Shown here: piece after piece, positions 6,599 to 15,433 of the stretch
Numbering within the stretch: the first letter of the stretch is position 1
Layout: every line of letters starts with the position of its first letter
DNA from: Streptomyces sp.
GTDB lineage: Bacteria > Actinomycetota > Actinomycetes > Streptomycetales > Streptomycetaceae
Assembly: GCF_031181705.1 (NCBI RefSeq)
Contig: NZ_JAPSKN010000002.1
Span: 29,909-64,862 of the forward strand
Direction of reading: 5' to 3'
DNA: 34,954 nucleotides
Notes under the pieces: model-generated
The model's database searches: none
What the model saw: only the letters and a program-made list of their open reading frames with translations
Told to the model about the DNA's origin: nothing
Program-made: the position numbers and the translations under genes

Positions 6599-7842
6599 GA
6601 CGTGGCCTCCGTGGTGTGCAGGTAGTGCTCGAACAGGTCGCGCAGGCGGGCCCCGTCGCCATGGCCGAGCAGGGCGCGGGACCAGCGCAGGGCGAGGTGC
6701 AGGCGCCCGGCCGTGGAGGCGGTCGTCACGGTCAGGCCGCGTGGCATCCGGGCAGGGGCGGAGAACCAGACCGCGTGCGCGCGGCCGGCCTCCTCGCCGA
6801 AGTCCAGCGGGTAGGGGATGCGGCCGATGTTGCTGAGCAGGGTCGTCGACGTCAAGGGCGCGGCGGCCCGGCGCAGGGCGCGGGTGACGGCGGCCCGGGC
6901 GGCGACCGGCGCCCACGGGGCGGTGAGCAGGGTGGCGCCGTGGCCGAGCTGGGGGCGGGGCAGGGACTTCAGCGCACGGGTGCGTTCGGCGGTACGGCGC
7001 AGCAGGGTCGGCAGATGCGGGTCGCGCAGCTCCTGCGGCGCGAAGGGGACCTCCACCAGGCGCGTGCCGTTGCCGATGGGCATCGAGGTGTCCCGGGGGC
7101 GGTCGTCCACGGGCATGGTGATGCGCAGGGGGCGGGGCCGGGCGCCGTGCTCCCGGTTCCAGTGGGCGATGGTCAGCGCCGTGGCGACCATGAGCTGGTC
7201 GTTGACGGTGTAGGGGGAGCCCTTGGGGCGGTGCGGCAGCGACAGCTCGGTGACCAGCAGGCCGTTCCCGGGCGAGGGGTCGGGGGTGCCCGGCGCGACC
7301 CGGGCGGGCGGCGTCCAGCCGGCCGGGGTGTCCGGGGGCTCCTGGTGCGGTTCGGCGGGGCGGACCGGGGGCGCGGCGGGGGAGTTGTCCCGGCCGCCGT
7401 AGAGCTCCGCGGCCGTGGCCAGGACCCGCAGGCAGGCCGGGCCGTCCAGGGCGGTGTGGTTGATGGTGAGGACCAGGACCGAGTCCACCACGTCGAGGCG
7501 GATCGGCGGGGACTGCGACAGCGGCGGAGCCTGCGCCAGGGCCCGGGTCCGGGCGTCCTGCAGGGCGCGTGGGCCCGACGGGGCGAAGCGCACCACCTCC
7601 ACGTCGGGTTCGCGGGTCAGCTCCCACTCGTAGCGCCGCCGATACCACGGGCCCCGGGCCTCCCGCATGAGCACGCGCGGATGCCGGTGCAGCGCCTCCA
7701 CGAACGCCTTGCGCAGGCGCGCCCGGTCGAGAGGACCCGGCAGGTGGACCTCGATGTGGACCGTCTCCGGCTCCTCCTCCTGGAGGCAGTGCCGGGAGAC
7801 CTCGTCCACCACCGGGAACGGGATGCGGGCCGGTGTCGTCAT
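6595..7842 (-). CDS. Condensation-domain-like acyltransferase with NHxxxDG motif
   Basis: A 415-residue protein resembling the CoA-dependent acyltransferase superfamily (condensation domains, PapA, wax-ester synthases). The catalytic motif reads N128-H129-TAL-D133-G134, where the second His of the usual HHxxxDG is kept and the first is Asn. A later segment TSTTLLSNIGRIPYPLDFG corresponds to the second-half floor-loop region where such enzymes have SNxG. It probably transfers an acyl group to a hydroxyl. Both ends overlap neighbours by 4 bp: the start at 7842 with the AftD-like gene stop, the stop at 6595 with the methyltransferase start. Acylation of the arabinan or glycolipid is a reasonable inference, comparable in idea to PapA acylation of mycobacterial lipids. 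Confidence 0.75.
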   Translation of the reverse strand: MTTPARIPFPVVDEVSRHCLQEEEPETVHIEVHLPGPLDRARLRKAFVEALHRHPRVLMREARGPWYRRRYEWELTREPDVEVVRFAPSGPRALQDARTRALAQAPPLSQSPPIRLDVVDSVLVLTINHTALDGPACLRVLATAAELYGGRDNSPAAPPVRPAEPHQEPPDTPAGWTPPARVAPGTPDPSPGNGLLVTELSLPHRPKGSPYTVNDQLMVATALTIAHWNREHGARPRPLRITMPVDDRPRDTSMPIGNGTRLVEVPFAPQELRDPHLPTLLRRTAERTRALKSLPRPQLGHGATLLTAPWAPVAARAAVTRALRRAAAPLTSTTLLSNIGRIPYPLDFGEEAGRAHAVWFSAPARMPRGLTVTTASTAGRLHLALRWSRALLGHGDGARLRDLFEHYLHTTEATS

Positions 7843-10800
7843 ACGGCCTTGTCCTCCCCGGGGTCCGTCCTCGGCAGCGGCCGCGTCGGCGCCTGTGACC
7901 GCGGCTGCTCGCGCAGGCTCACGAGTGCCGCGAACAGGCCGATCAGCGCCAGCAGTTGGGCCAGGTGCCCGAACGCGCCCTCCCCCGCGCCCACCGGCTC
8001 CCCGGCCCCGAGGGCCGCGGCGATCCCCGCCGCGGCCAGGGCGGCGAACGCGATCGGCACCAGCAGCGCGTGCCGCCGCGCGGCGAGCAGGGCCAGCGCC
8101 GGGACCAGCAGCGCCAGCCATCCGGCGATCACCACCCCGACCAGGGTCAGGGCCACCGTGCCGAGCCACGGACCGGGCAGCGGCGGGGCGGGTTGCGGCG
8201 CGTCGGGGTTCGGCGCGCGGCGGCGCCAGACCGCCAGACCGAGCAGGGCGGCGATGCCGACGCCGCTGCCGATCAGCCCGATGTCGTAGGTGGTGGCCGG
8301 TTCGTACGACAGCTTCACCGCGCCGCCCGCCCCGGCCGGGATCCGCCAGCCCTGCTGCCAGCCGTCCAGCCGGACCGGGGTCAGCTCCCTGCCGTCCAGC
8401 GTGGCCCGCCAGCCGTCGTTGACGTTCTCGTACGTCGTGAGGTACGAGGCCGCCCCCGAGCCGACCGTCACCTCGCGCCGGTCGCCCAGCCAGTCCCGGA
8501 TCCGCAGTTCGCGCCCGGCCGCGGCGGCCTCGGGCACCGTGCCGCGCGTCAGGGTCACGTCCGTGAGCGCCAGCGGGCCCGCGTCACCGCCCTCCAGCCG
8601 GTGCTCGCCCGCGGGCAGCCGCACCTCGGTGTCGCCCCGGCCCTCCTGGCAGAGCGTCACCTCCACGCCCCGCCGCTCCACCAGATCGCGCACGGTGCCC
8701 TTCGCCCGCGTCTGGTACAGCTCGCCGTCCAGTGCCACGTCCGGGCCCTTGCCACAGGGCAGGGAGAACGCGCGGGTGCCGTCCGGCTGCGGGGTGCGGT
8801 ACTGGTCGAGGGAGGGGATGTAGGCCTCGGTGAGCCCCACCGGCAGGCGCAGGTTTTCGTCGGCGACCGGGTTGTGCAGGGTCAGCGGGGCGGTCTCGGT
8901 GATCGTGACGTCGAGTCGGTCGGTGGTGATCGGCGGGAAGCGGACCCAGCCGTTCTCGTCGACGCCGGCGATGGCCGCGCCGTCCGGGGAGCTGATGTGC
9001 ACCTCAGTGGCCCGCGTGGACAGCCCGCCCGCGGGGGCCAGGACCAGCTCACCGACCGGCTGCTTGCCCTCCCAGCGCAGGTGGATCGTCGGCCGGTCGC
9101 CCGCGATCCACGCCGTCGTCAGGTCGCCGTCGGTGAGGTTGCGCGCCCCGATGCCCGCGCCGAGCCGTGCCGTGGAGTCGGCGGTGGCGACGATCCGCGC
9201 CTGCTGCCCCGGCGCGACCTCGTACAGCAGCTCGTCGAGTGCCGGGCCCGGCACCGGCACCGCACGCGCCTTCACCTCGTACGTCCCGGCGGCCGGGGTG
9301 GTGAAGCGGCGGTGCAGGCCCGCCTCGGTGCCGGTCGGGGACAGTCCCGTCGGGTCGGAGGCACGGTGCAGGGAGACGACGGTGGCGGCCGCGGTGGCCT
9401 CGTCCGCGTCGGACGGCAGCCGCAGCAGCCGCGTCACCCGCACGTCCGGCAGGTCGATCTCGGAGAAGCCCGCGCCCGTGAGACCGGCCCGGCGCTCCAC
9501 CGAGTCCACGATCGTCAGCTTCATCCACCGCGTCGCGCCCTCGGGCGCCTCGACCCGCTGCGTCTTGCCGTTCGGCTGGAGGAAGCCGGTGCGCTCGCCC
9601 TTCTCGGTCTCCACCCGCACCTTGGTCGCCGCCGCCCGCACGCCGTCCTGCGGCAGCGGCGTGACCTGGAAGGAGGACGGCATGTCGTAGGGGCCGGTGA
9701 AGCCGATGCGCAGCCACTGCCCGTCCGGCGTGTCCGGCGCGCCCTCCGCCCAGGCGGTGTCCGGGTTGCCGTCGAAGGCGTTCACCGGGTCGTACTGCGG
9801 CAGGTGGAACAGCCAGTTGCCGTACGAGGACGCCGACACCGAGGACGCGCCGCGCAGTTCGGCGACCGTCTGGTGCTCCGTCCCCTCGGTCGGCAGGATC
9901 TGGCGCGGCTTCTCGCCCGGGTCCTGCTGCGCGCCGGACGCGTTGCGCTCGCCGCGCGTGTACGTGTACGAGGTGCCCGCGTTGACCAGCCCGAACCGGG
10001 TGTCGGCCCGGCGCAGCCCGTCGCCCACCACCTGCACGGCCGGGGTGCCGAGCCCCGGGTGGTCGTCCCCGGTCAGGACGGCGGCCCGCCCGCGCAGTTC
10101 GGACGCCAGCGGCAGCAGCGCCTCCGGCCCGCCGGAGACCACGGCCGTGTCGGCCACCGGGGCGAGCCCGGCCTGCCCGGGCCGGACGGCGGCCCCGCCC
10201 GCCGGACGGTAGATCTCCACGGCCCGCTGCCGCGGGTAGAGCCCCTCGACCTGCAGCGGAGCGTCCTGGGCGATGCGGCCGCCGGTCATCACCGGGCCGA
10301 GCCCCGTGACCCGCTCGTACCCGGACTGCTCCAGGGTGCGCTTGACGGTCGCGGTCGGCACCGCGCCGATCTGGTCGGGGTCGAGGTCGTTGCGCACGAC
10401 GACGTAGTACAGCCCGGCCCGGCTCAAGTAGTCTGCCAGGCCCGGCACTTGGGAGCCGGACAGCAGCGCCTGCTCGACCGCGTCCATCGCGCGCCGGTTG
10501 CCGGGCGTGCCGAACGGGACGTAGTCGCGCTGCGCCCAGCGCGACTCGGCGAGCACGTCGAGCGGCTGGTCGATGGGGGAGCCCCAGGTGTACACGCCGT
10601 GCGCGGTGGCCGGGACGACCAGGGCGCGCGAGTCCGGCGAGTACTTCTCCAGCCAGTCGGCCGTGGCCTGCCAGTAGGTGGGCAGCTGCCGGAAGGAACC
10701 GGGGTTCAGGATCGAGCCGTTGAGGTACGGCCACAGCAGCCCCGGCAGGATCAGCACGGCCGCGGCGAGCGGCGCGAGACGCCGGCCGCGCACCGGCCGG

Positions 10801-12011
10801 ACCCCGCGCCGCTCGGCGGCCACCCCCACCAGATGGGCCAGGCCCAGCACGAGCGCCAGCGCCAGACCCGTCTGGAACTTGTAGACGTTCCGGAACGGCG
10901 ACAGCCACCCGTCCAGCCAGCCCTGCGTCACACCGTGGAACGGCGCCCCGAACGCCCCGCCGTACCCGGCGAGCAGCGCCAGCGCGGTCACCAGCACCGT
11001 CAGCACCAGCCAGCGCCGCTCGGGCATGTCGCGCCGGGCGAGCCCGGCCAGCCCCAGCCCGGCCGCCAGCGCCGAGCACACCACCACCAGCACGGAGGAG
11101 GCCACGGTCCAGCCGGCCGGCAGCCAGGCCTCACCGAAGTGCAGATAGGCGACCCAGTTCCCGGCCCCGCGCAGCGCCTCGGTCGCGGACATGGTGTCCG
11201 TCGTCGTCCGCGCGGTCTCTATGTAAGGGAGGAAGTTCTCGCCGTAGACGCCGAGCAGCAGCAGCGGCACCCACCACCAGGCCGTCACCACGATCACCGC
11301 CGGGGCCCACCAGGCGATCAGCTTGCGCATCCGCGGCCCCGGCGGCCGGGACAGCAGGTACAGCCCCACCGGCAGCAGGGACGCCAGCGTCGCCGAGGCG
11401 TTCACCCCGCCCATGAACGGCACGAGCAGCGCCGAGCGCAGGGCGGCGACCCGGGCCGCGTACCGCTCGTCGGCCAGCGGCAGCAGCACCCACGGCAGGA
11501 ACGCGCCGGGCAGCGCGGCGGCCGACGTGGAGCCGACGACGGTCGTGAACAGCGGCCACAGCGCGTACGCCACGGCCCCCAGCAGCCGGGACGCCGAGCT
11601 GCCCACCCGCAGCCGCTCCGCCAGCCGCAACGCCCCCCAGAAGGCGACGGACACGATCACCGACAGCCACAGCCGCTCCGCCAGCCACACCGGCAGCCGC
11701 ACGAGGTCGGCCACCCAGTAGAACGGCAGCATCGGCCACAGATAGCCGGCGTACTGGTCCTGGATGCCGCCGAACCCGGCCCGGTCGTGCCACAGCTGCC
11801 CCAGATCGGCGAGGAACCGGCCGGGATCGGTGGTCACCCCCAGCTTGGTGTCGAACGTCTGCCGCCCCGGCTGCACCGCCAGGAACAGCACGAACACCAC
11901 GGCCCAGAAACCCAGCAGCCAGCGCCGCGACCGGGGACCCTCGGGCGGGCCCGACGCGGTCGCGGTGGTGGGGACGGCTGCCGGGGGAGGAGCCTGGACC
12001 GTGGTTGTCAT
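7839..12011 (-). CDS. AftD-like alpha-(1->3)-arabinofuranosyltransferase (DUF3367, GT-C fold)
   Basis: A 1390-residue membrane enzyme, close in length to mycobacterial AftD (about 1400). After a short Pro/Ala-rich cytoplasmic tail, a first helix (RRWLLGFWAVVFVLFLAVQ) leads to the external loop TFDTKLGVTTDP, the DTK-type motif of this family. Roughly ten more helices follow to about residue 450. The central 800 residues are external, with beta-sandwich-like segments such as AFDGNPDTAWAEG and LTDGDLTTAWIAGD, typical of F5/8-type carbohydrate-binding modules. Four C-terminal helices lie at about 1255-1380. AftD adds arabinofuranose from decaprenyl-phospho-arabinose to arabinan; the donor here is inferred. 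The ATG at 12011 overlaps the upstream TGA; the open frame to 12296 is rejected as overlapping it. It is the largest gene of the operon and defines its theme. Confidence 0.87.
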   Translation of the reverse strand: MTTTVQAPPPAAVPTTATASGPPEGPRSRRWLLGFWAVVFVLFLAVQPGRQTFDTKLGVTTDPGRFLADLGQLWHDRAGFGGIQDQYAGYLWPMLPFYWVADLVRLPVWLAERLWLSVIVSVAFWGALRLAERLRVGSSASRLLGAVAYALWPLFTTVVGSTSAAALPGAFLPWVLLPLADERYAARVAALRSALLVPFMGGVNASATLASLLPVGLYLLSRPPGPRMRKLIAWWAPAVIVVTAWWWVPLLLLGVYGENFLPYIETARTTTDTMSATEALRGAGNWVAYLHFGEAWLPAGWTVASSVLVVVCSALAAGLGLAGLARRDMPERRWLVLTVLVTALALLAGYGGAFGAPFHGVTQGWLDGWLSPFRNVYKFQTGLALALVLGLAHLVGVAAERRGVRPVRGRRLAPLAAAVLILPGLLWPYLNGSILNPGSFRQLPTYWQATADWLEKYSPDSRALVVPATAHGVYTWGSPIDQPLDVLAESRWAQRDYVPFGTPGNRRAMDAVEQALLSGSQVPGLADYLSRAGLYYVVVRNDLDPDQIGAVPTATVKRTLEQSGYERVTGLGPVMTGGRIAQDAPLQVEGLYPRQRAVEIYRPAGGAAVRPGQAGLAPVADTAVVSGGPEALLPLASELRGRAAVLTGDDHPGLGTPAVQVVGDGLRRADTRFGLVNAGTSYTYTRGERNASGAQQDPGEKPRQILPTEGTEHQTVAELRGASSVSASSYGNWLFHLPQYDPVNAFDGNPDTAWAEGAPDTPDGQWLRIGFTGPYDMPSSFQVTPLPQDGVRAAATKVRVETEKGERTGFLQPNGKTQRVEAPEGATRWMKLTIVDSVERRAGLTGAGFSEIDLPDVRVTRLLRLPSDADEATAAATVVSLHRASDPTGLSPTGTEAGLHRRFTTPAAGTYEVKARAVPVPGPALDELLYEVAPGQQARIVATADSTARLGAGIGARNLTDGDLTTAWIAGDRPTIHLRWEGKQPVGELVLAPAGGLSTRATEVHISSPDGAAIAGVDENGWVRFPPITTDRLDVTITETAPLTLHNPVADENLRLPVGLTEAYIPSLDQYRTPQPDGTRAFSLPCGKGPDVALDGELYQTRAKGTVRDLVERRGVEVTLCQEGRGDTEVRLPAGEHRLEGGDAGPLALTDVTLTRGTVPEAAAAGRELRIRDWLGDRREVTVGSGAASYLTTYENVNDGWRATLDGRELTPVRLDGWQQGWRIPAGAGGAVKLSYEPATTYDIGLIGSGVGIAALLGLAVWRRRAPNPDAPQPAPPLPGPWLGTVALTLVGVVIAGWLALLVPALALLAARRHALLVPIAFAALAAAGIAAALGAGEPVGAGEGAFGHLAQLLALIGLFAALVSLREQPRSQAPTRPLPRTDPGEDKAV

Positions 12012-12856
12012 GTAGGGCACCGCCGCAGAATGAGGAGGAGGTTCCAGGTGGCGAACTCGCGGATCCCGGGCGCCTTGACGACGGCCTCCGCGAGGAAGGG
12101 CCAGTAGCGGGAGCGCGCCGAGACGACCGTGACGTCGTCCCGGGCCCGCACCTGCCGCAGGGTGGAGCCGATGTGCACCGCGAACAGGTTCTCGCCGAGC
12201 GTGTGCTTGGCGGGCCTGCCGGTCCGCCGGGCGTAGCGGGCCCGGGCCCGCTCGGCCCCGAGGTAGTGCCACGGGGCCCACTCGTGCCCGCCCCACGGCG
12301 ACAGCCAGTTGGTGAACGACACGTAGATCAGCCCGCCGGGCCGGGTGACCCGGGCCAGCTCGCTGAGGAACGTCTCGGGGTCACAGACGTGCTCCAGCAC
12401 GTTGGAGGAGAAGGTGACGTCCGCGACGCCGTCGCGCAGGGGCAGCAGGTAGCCGTCGGCGACGACGGAGGAGTCGGGCGGCTCCTCGCCGAGTTCGGCG
12501 ACGTCCGGCTCGAACAGGAAGGCGTTCGCCCCACGCCGCCGGAACTCCGCGGTGAAGTACCCGCCGCCCCCGCCGACGTCCAGGACGGTACGCCCGGCCA
12601 CCGGTCCGTCGTAGGCCTCGACCTGGTCGACGGCGTCCCGGGCGAGCAGGGTGTAGCAGGCCTCGGGGTCGTCCTGCTCGTGGCGGAAGGCGCGGAACAG
12701 GGCCAGGGAGCGCCGGAAGGAGGGGTCCTTCCACGGGGTCGTTCCCGAGGGGCGCGGGGCGGGGACAGCTGCGGCTCCGCCACGTGGACGCGACCAGCCA
12801 CGCGCGAGCCGCACCCGCGACACGGCGTCACCCGCACGGCGCAGGGGCGAGGTCAC
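12008..12856 (-). CDS. Class I SAM-dependent methyltransferase (operon gene 2) with a repeat-derived N-terminus
   Basis: A 282-residue methyltransferase. Motif I is TVLDVGGGGGYFTAEF, followed by AFLFEPD, then VTFSSNVLEHVCDPETFL and RVTRPGGLIYVSFTNW. The C-terminal part has GGHEWAPWHYLG and VHIGSTLRQVR, seen in glycosylation-associated methyltransferases. The GTG start at 12856 overlaps the TGA of the GT4 gene. Residues about 14-37 (from RVRLARGW to PRPSG) are encoded by a stretch (12746-12818) that matches a familiar Streptomyces intergenic repeat. The N-terminal 37 residues therefore look acquired and are probably not part of the fold. A later non-ATG start cannot be excluded, but the 4-bp overlap favours 12856. 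Confidence 0.83.
   Translation of the reverse strand: MTSPLRRAGDAVSRVRLARGWSRPRGGAAAVPAPRPSGTTPWKDPSFRRSLALFRAFRHEQDDPEACYTLLARDAVDQVEAYDGPVAGRTVLDVGGGGGYFTAEFRRRGANAFLFEPDVAELGEEPPDSSVVADGYLLPLRDGVADVTFSSNVLEHVCDPETFLSELARVTRPGGLIYVSFTNWLSPWGGHEWAPWHYLGAERARARYARRTGRPAKHTLGENLFAVHIGSTLRQVRARDDVTVVSARSRYWPFLAEAVVKAPGIREFATWNLLLILRRCPT
12746..12818. repeat. Streptomyces-type intergenic repeat element inside a coding region
   Basis: This stretch contains GGGGCGCGGGG, a GCGGCTCCGCC hairpin, then ACGCGACCAGCCAC. The same order (GGGGCGCGGGG then GCGCGACCAGCCAC, in a shorter form) occurs at 27711-27760 between genes. I recall this as a very common intergenic element of Streptomyces genomes. Here it falls within the 5' part of the methyltransferase frame without breaking it. 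Confidence 0.6.
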
Positions 12857-14004
12857 GGCCCCCAGCCCCTCACCGCCTCCGCGGCCACCACCCGGAACTG
12901 CCGCACGGTCCGGTCCCACCGGAACTGCGCCGCCCGCTCCCGGGCCGCCTTGCCCATCAGCTCGCGCCGCTCCGCCGACAGCGCCAGCGCGCACCAGGCA
13001 GCGGCGAACGAGGACTCACCGCGCGCGAGGACCCCGGTCTCACCGTCGACCACGGAGTCCTTGAGCCCGGGCACGTCGAAGGCCACGCTCGGTGTCTCCC
13101 GGGCCGCCGCCTCCGTCACGACCAGCCCCCACCCCTCCACCGCGGAAGGGTGCAGCAACATCCAGGCCGCACACAGCAGCCGGTGCTTCTCGGCTTCCGA
13201 GACGTACCCGGTGAACTCCACCCCGGGCCCGGCCAGCCGCTCCAGCCGCTCGCGCTCCGGCCCGTCCCCGACGATCACCAGCCGCCCGCCGGTCACCGGC
13301 CGCACCCGCTCCCACAACCGCAGCAGCAGATCGATGCGCTTGTACTCGACGAGCCGCCCGACGGCGACGAACAGCGGCTCGGGCGAGCGCTCGGCGCGCG
13401 GCCCCGGCTCCTCGACACCGTTGTGCACGACCCGGATCCGCTCCCGCTCGACGCCGATCGCGCGCAGGGCGTGGGCGGTCGAGGACGACACGGCGACCAG
13501 CAGGTTGCGCTGCTGCGCGCCGGTCAGCGCCCAGTGTTCGAGTCTCCGGCCGATCCGCGCCGCCGGGGCCAGCGGGCCGCCGAAGCGCATCTTCCACAGG
13601 TCCGTGTGGACGTGGTTGACCAGGCACAGGGTCGGTCCCCGGTGCCACAGCGGCGCCAGGTACGGCATGCCGTTGCACACCTCGACCAGCAGATCGCAGT
13701 CGCCGACCTGGCGGGCGAAGGCGGACCGGGCGCGCAGGTAGTGCCCGTACGGGCCGCCCGCCGACACGACCCGGTAGTCACGGAAGGACGCGGGGCCGCC
13801 GCACAGCAGGGTCACCTGGTGACCCAGCCGGGTCAGCCCGTCGGCGAGTCTGTCGACCAGCAGCTCGGAGCCGCCGGCGGAGGGATTGTCCAGATCACGA
13901 TGGGCGAGGAACACGATCCGGCGCGGATGTGGGGGAAGCGCCGGAAGGTGCTGCGGCGCGTCGGGGGACGCGGTGCGCAGCGTGGACGGTACGTGCTGGG
14001 GCAT
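12853..14004 (-). CDS. GT4-family glycosyltransferase (GT-B fold)
   Basis: A 383-residue retaining glycosyltransferase. The N-terminal Rossmann half has IVFLAHRDLDNPSAGGSELLVDRLADGL (GGxE acceptor loop). The linker VHNGVEEP is followed by the donor half with FVAVGRLVEYKRIDLLL, LVIVGDGPER and the family signature HPSAVEGWGLVVTEA, where Glu and the EGWGxxxxE pattern contact the nucleotide sugar. No membrane segment is seen, so it works at the cytoplasmic face. The ATG at 14004 has TTGGAG about 7 bp upstream, and it is the first gene of the nine-gene minus-strand operon. It would add a sugar to a lipid carrier or acceptor before the AftD-like protein acts outside. The sugar is not predictable. 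Confidence 0.88.
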   Translation of the reverse strand: MPQHVPSTLRTASPDAPQHLPALPPHPRRIVFLAHRDLDNPSAGGSELLVDRLADGLTRLGHQVTLLCGGPASFRDYRVVSAGGPYGHYLRARSAFARQVGDCDLLVEVCNGMPYLAPLWHRGPTLCLVNHVHTDLWKMRFGGPLAPAARIGRRLEHWALTGAQQRNLLVAVSSSTAHALRAIGVERERIRVVHNGVEEPGPRAERSPEPLFVAVGRLVEYKRIDLLLRLWERVRPVTGGRLVIVGDGPERERLERLAGPGVEFTGYVSEAEKHRLLCAAWMLLHPSAVEGWGLVVTEAAARETPSVAFDVPGLKDSVVDGETGVLARGESSFAAAWCALALSAERRELMGKAARERAAQFRWDRTVRQFRVVAAEAVRGWGP

Positions 14005-14223
14005 GGGTGCTCCAACTCGTCTCGGGGTGCGGAACCCGGTGGGGAGAACGTGGGGGTGGGGTCGTCGGGAGGGAGGGGTCGGCCTGTGGGGGGCCTGAGC
14101 TCTTCCTGGGAGGGGAGTGTGGACGGGGTGTGCTCGGGTGGGGTTGGACAGTTTTCGCCCGGACCTTCTCCACGGCTACTCACCGACGTGACAATTTCCG
14201 GCTTTGTTAGAGCTGACGTCACA
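14005..14223 (-). promoter_or_regulatory. Leader and probable promoter region of the AftD operon
   Basis: This 219-bp gap separates the DUF3068 gene stop from the GT4 start. It holds the only AT-richer stretch in the area (about 14150-14222) and a perfect TGACGTCA palindrome at 14214-14221, followed by CATCACATC. No convincing -35/-10 pair for the minus strand could be fixed. An alternative sigma factor, or read-through from DUF3068, is possible. The part near the start is unusually G-rich on the plus strand (14036-14100). Confidence 0.4.
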
Positions 14224-15219
14224 TCACATCGTGAGGGTCGGCTGGGGCGTACCCGGCTTATCGGACGGAGTGGGCTCCTCCGGCTCCTTCCGCCCACGGG
14301 CCACCAGAACGCCGCCCGCCACGGCGAGCACCACTCCGGCGATCCCCGCGCCGACCGGCAGGGTCGTCCCGACGAGCCGGAGCCGGCCGCTGTCGTTCTT
14401 CGCCTGCCGCACCGCCTCCCGCTGCGTCGCGGTCGTGAAGGCGACCTTCTCGCTGTCCAGCAGCACCGCCGTGTCCTTCTTCGCGCCCGGCGCCCGCAGG
14501 GTCCGCCTCGGCCCGGTCTGCGCGTACAGCACCCGGCCCGTGGCCTGGTCGACGACCAGCACGAAGCCGTGGTTGGCGTACCACTCCTCGGCCAGCACCT
14601 GGGGCCTGTCCGGCTGGTCGACGAGGGTGCCGGGCACCATCCGCGTGCCCGTCCGGGTCGGCGGCACCGAACCGGTGAACTTGTAGCCGGTGTAGCCCTG
14701 GACCTTCTCGGTGCCCCGGTAGCGCAGTACGACCGTGTCGCCGAGGGTGTTGTCCCACCACTGGTAGGAGCGCTTCTGCACGTCGAAGGGGAACTTCAGG
14801 TACGCCTCGCCCTCGATGTGGGGCTTCTCGCCGCAGCAGTGCACCGGCCGGGTGGTGCGCCGGTCCATCACCCAGCGGTGCGGCACGAAGTCCAGCGCGT
14901 CGTGCGGATCGGCCGCCGGCAGCGACTTGTCGGTGTCGACCGTGGTGGTCACGTCCCAGACGGCGTTGCCGCTGCGCTCGCTGTCCTCGACGTCGCCCCG
15001 CACCCGCTGGGTGACGGTGATCCTGCGGTCGGGCACCGTCTCGATCCGGTCGGTGTCGAAGACGCTGCCCCGGCCGGTGTAGACGGCGGTCGTGTCGATG
15101 TCGATCGGGTTCACCGCGGCCCGCGGCTGCACGTACCAGGCGAGCAGGGGCGCCAGTACCAGCAGGAACGTACCGAGACCCAGCAGGACCAGGGAAAAGG
15201 GAGAGGTTGTACGGCGCAT
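14224..15219 (-). CDS. DUF3068 (PorA family) membrane-anchored protein
   Basis: A 331-residue protein with one N-terminal membrane segment (about 7-30, SLVLLGLGTFLLVLAPLLAWY), a large external domain and one C-terminal segment (about 285-305) before a charged Pro-rich tail. External motifs such as TAVYTGRGSVFDT, KFPFDVQKRSYQWWDNTLG, EKVQGYTGYKF and VDQATGRVLY are typical of DUF3068, a family common in mycolate actinobacteria and Streptomyces and often found beside AftD-type and glycosyltransferase genes. It contains an adjacent Cys pair (HCCGE). The ATG at 15219 has CTGGAG about 8 bp upstream, and a good promoter lies at 15304-15332. It may assemble with or present the glycan; its biochemical role is unknown. 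Confidence 0.85.
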   Translation of the reverse strand: MRRTTSPFSLVLLGLGTFLLVLAPLLAWYVQPRAAVNPIDIDTTAVYTGRGSVFDTDRIETVPDRRITVTQRVRGDVEDSERSGNAVWDVTTTVDTDKSLPAADPHDALDFVPHRWVMDRRTTRPVHCCGEKPHIEGEAYLKFPFDVQKRSYQWWDNTLGDTVVLRYRGTEKVQGYTGYKFTGSVPPTRTGTRMVPGTLVDQPDRPQVLAEEWYANHGFVLVVDQATGRVLYAQTGPRRTLRAPGAKKDTAVLLDSEKVAFTTATQREAVRQAKNDSGRLRLVGTTLPVGAGIAGVVLAVAGGVLVARGRKEPEEPTPSDKPGTPQPTLTM

Positions 15220-15303
15220 CCGGGCACTCCAGTGGCTTGGGACGGCTCGACGTACGAGAGGACCGGCGCGGCGGCGGAATGCGCGCGTGCGGCCGGGCCG
15301 GGA

Positions 15304-15332
15304 ACCGTAGGCGGCTCTTGACGGGGTGTCAA
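15304..15332 (-). promoter_or_regulatory. Promoter of the DUF3068 gene with an overlapping palindrome
   Basis: On the minus strand TTGACA (15332-15327), a 17-bp spacer and TACGGT (15309-15304) give a near-consensus vegetative promoter, with a leader of roughly 75-80 bases. The -35 is covered by a perfect inverted repeat TTGAC-ggggt-GTCAA (15318-15332). A repressor site there would control this gene and possibly the divergent DUF2613-PucR pair. Confidence 0.65.
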
Positions 15333-15433
15333 TGCTTGTCGAGACTGGGCGCGACAGGCAGGGACGGGGTGCCGAGGTGGGGCAACCTCCGGACCATCTC
15401 CGGACGAATCCGGACAGAGAGGCTGACCCTGCG

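Noticed and set aside
7956..12107. Very long plus-strand open frame (1383 codons) opposite the AftD-like gene
   Set aside because: Its translation is dominated by Arg, Gly, Pro, Gln and His as expected for the mirror of a GC-rich gene, with no domain or membrane logic.
12012..12296. N-terminal extension of the AftD-like frame
   Set aside because: It lies wholly within the upstream methyltransferase gene in another frame; the ATG at 12011 with a 4-bp overlap is typical of this operon.
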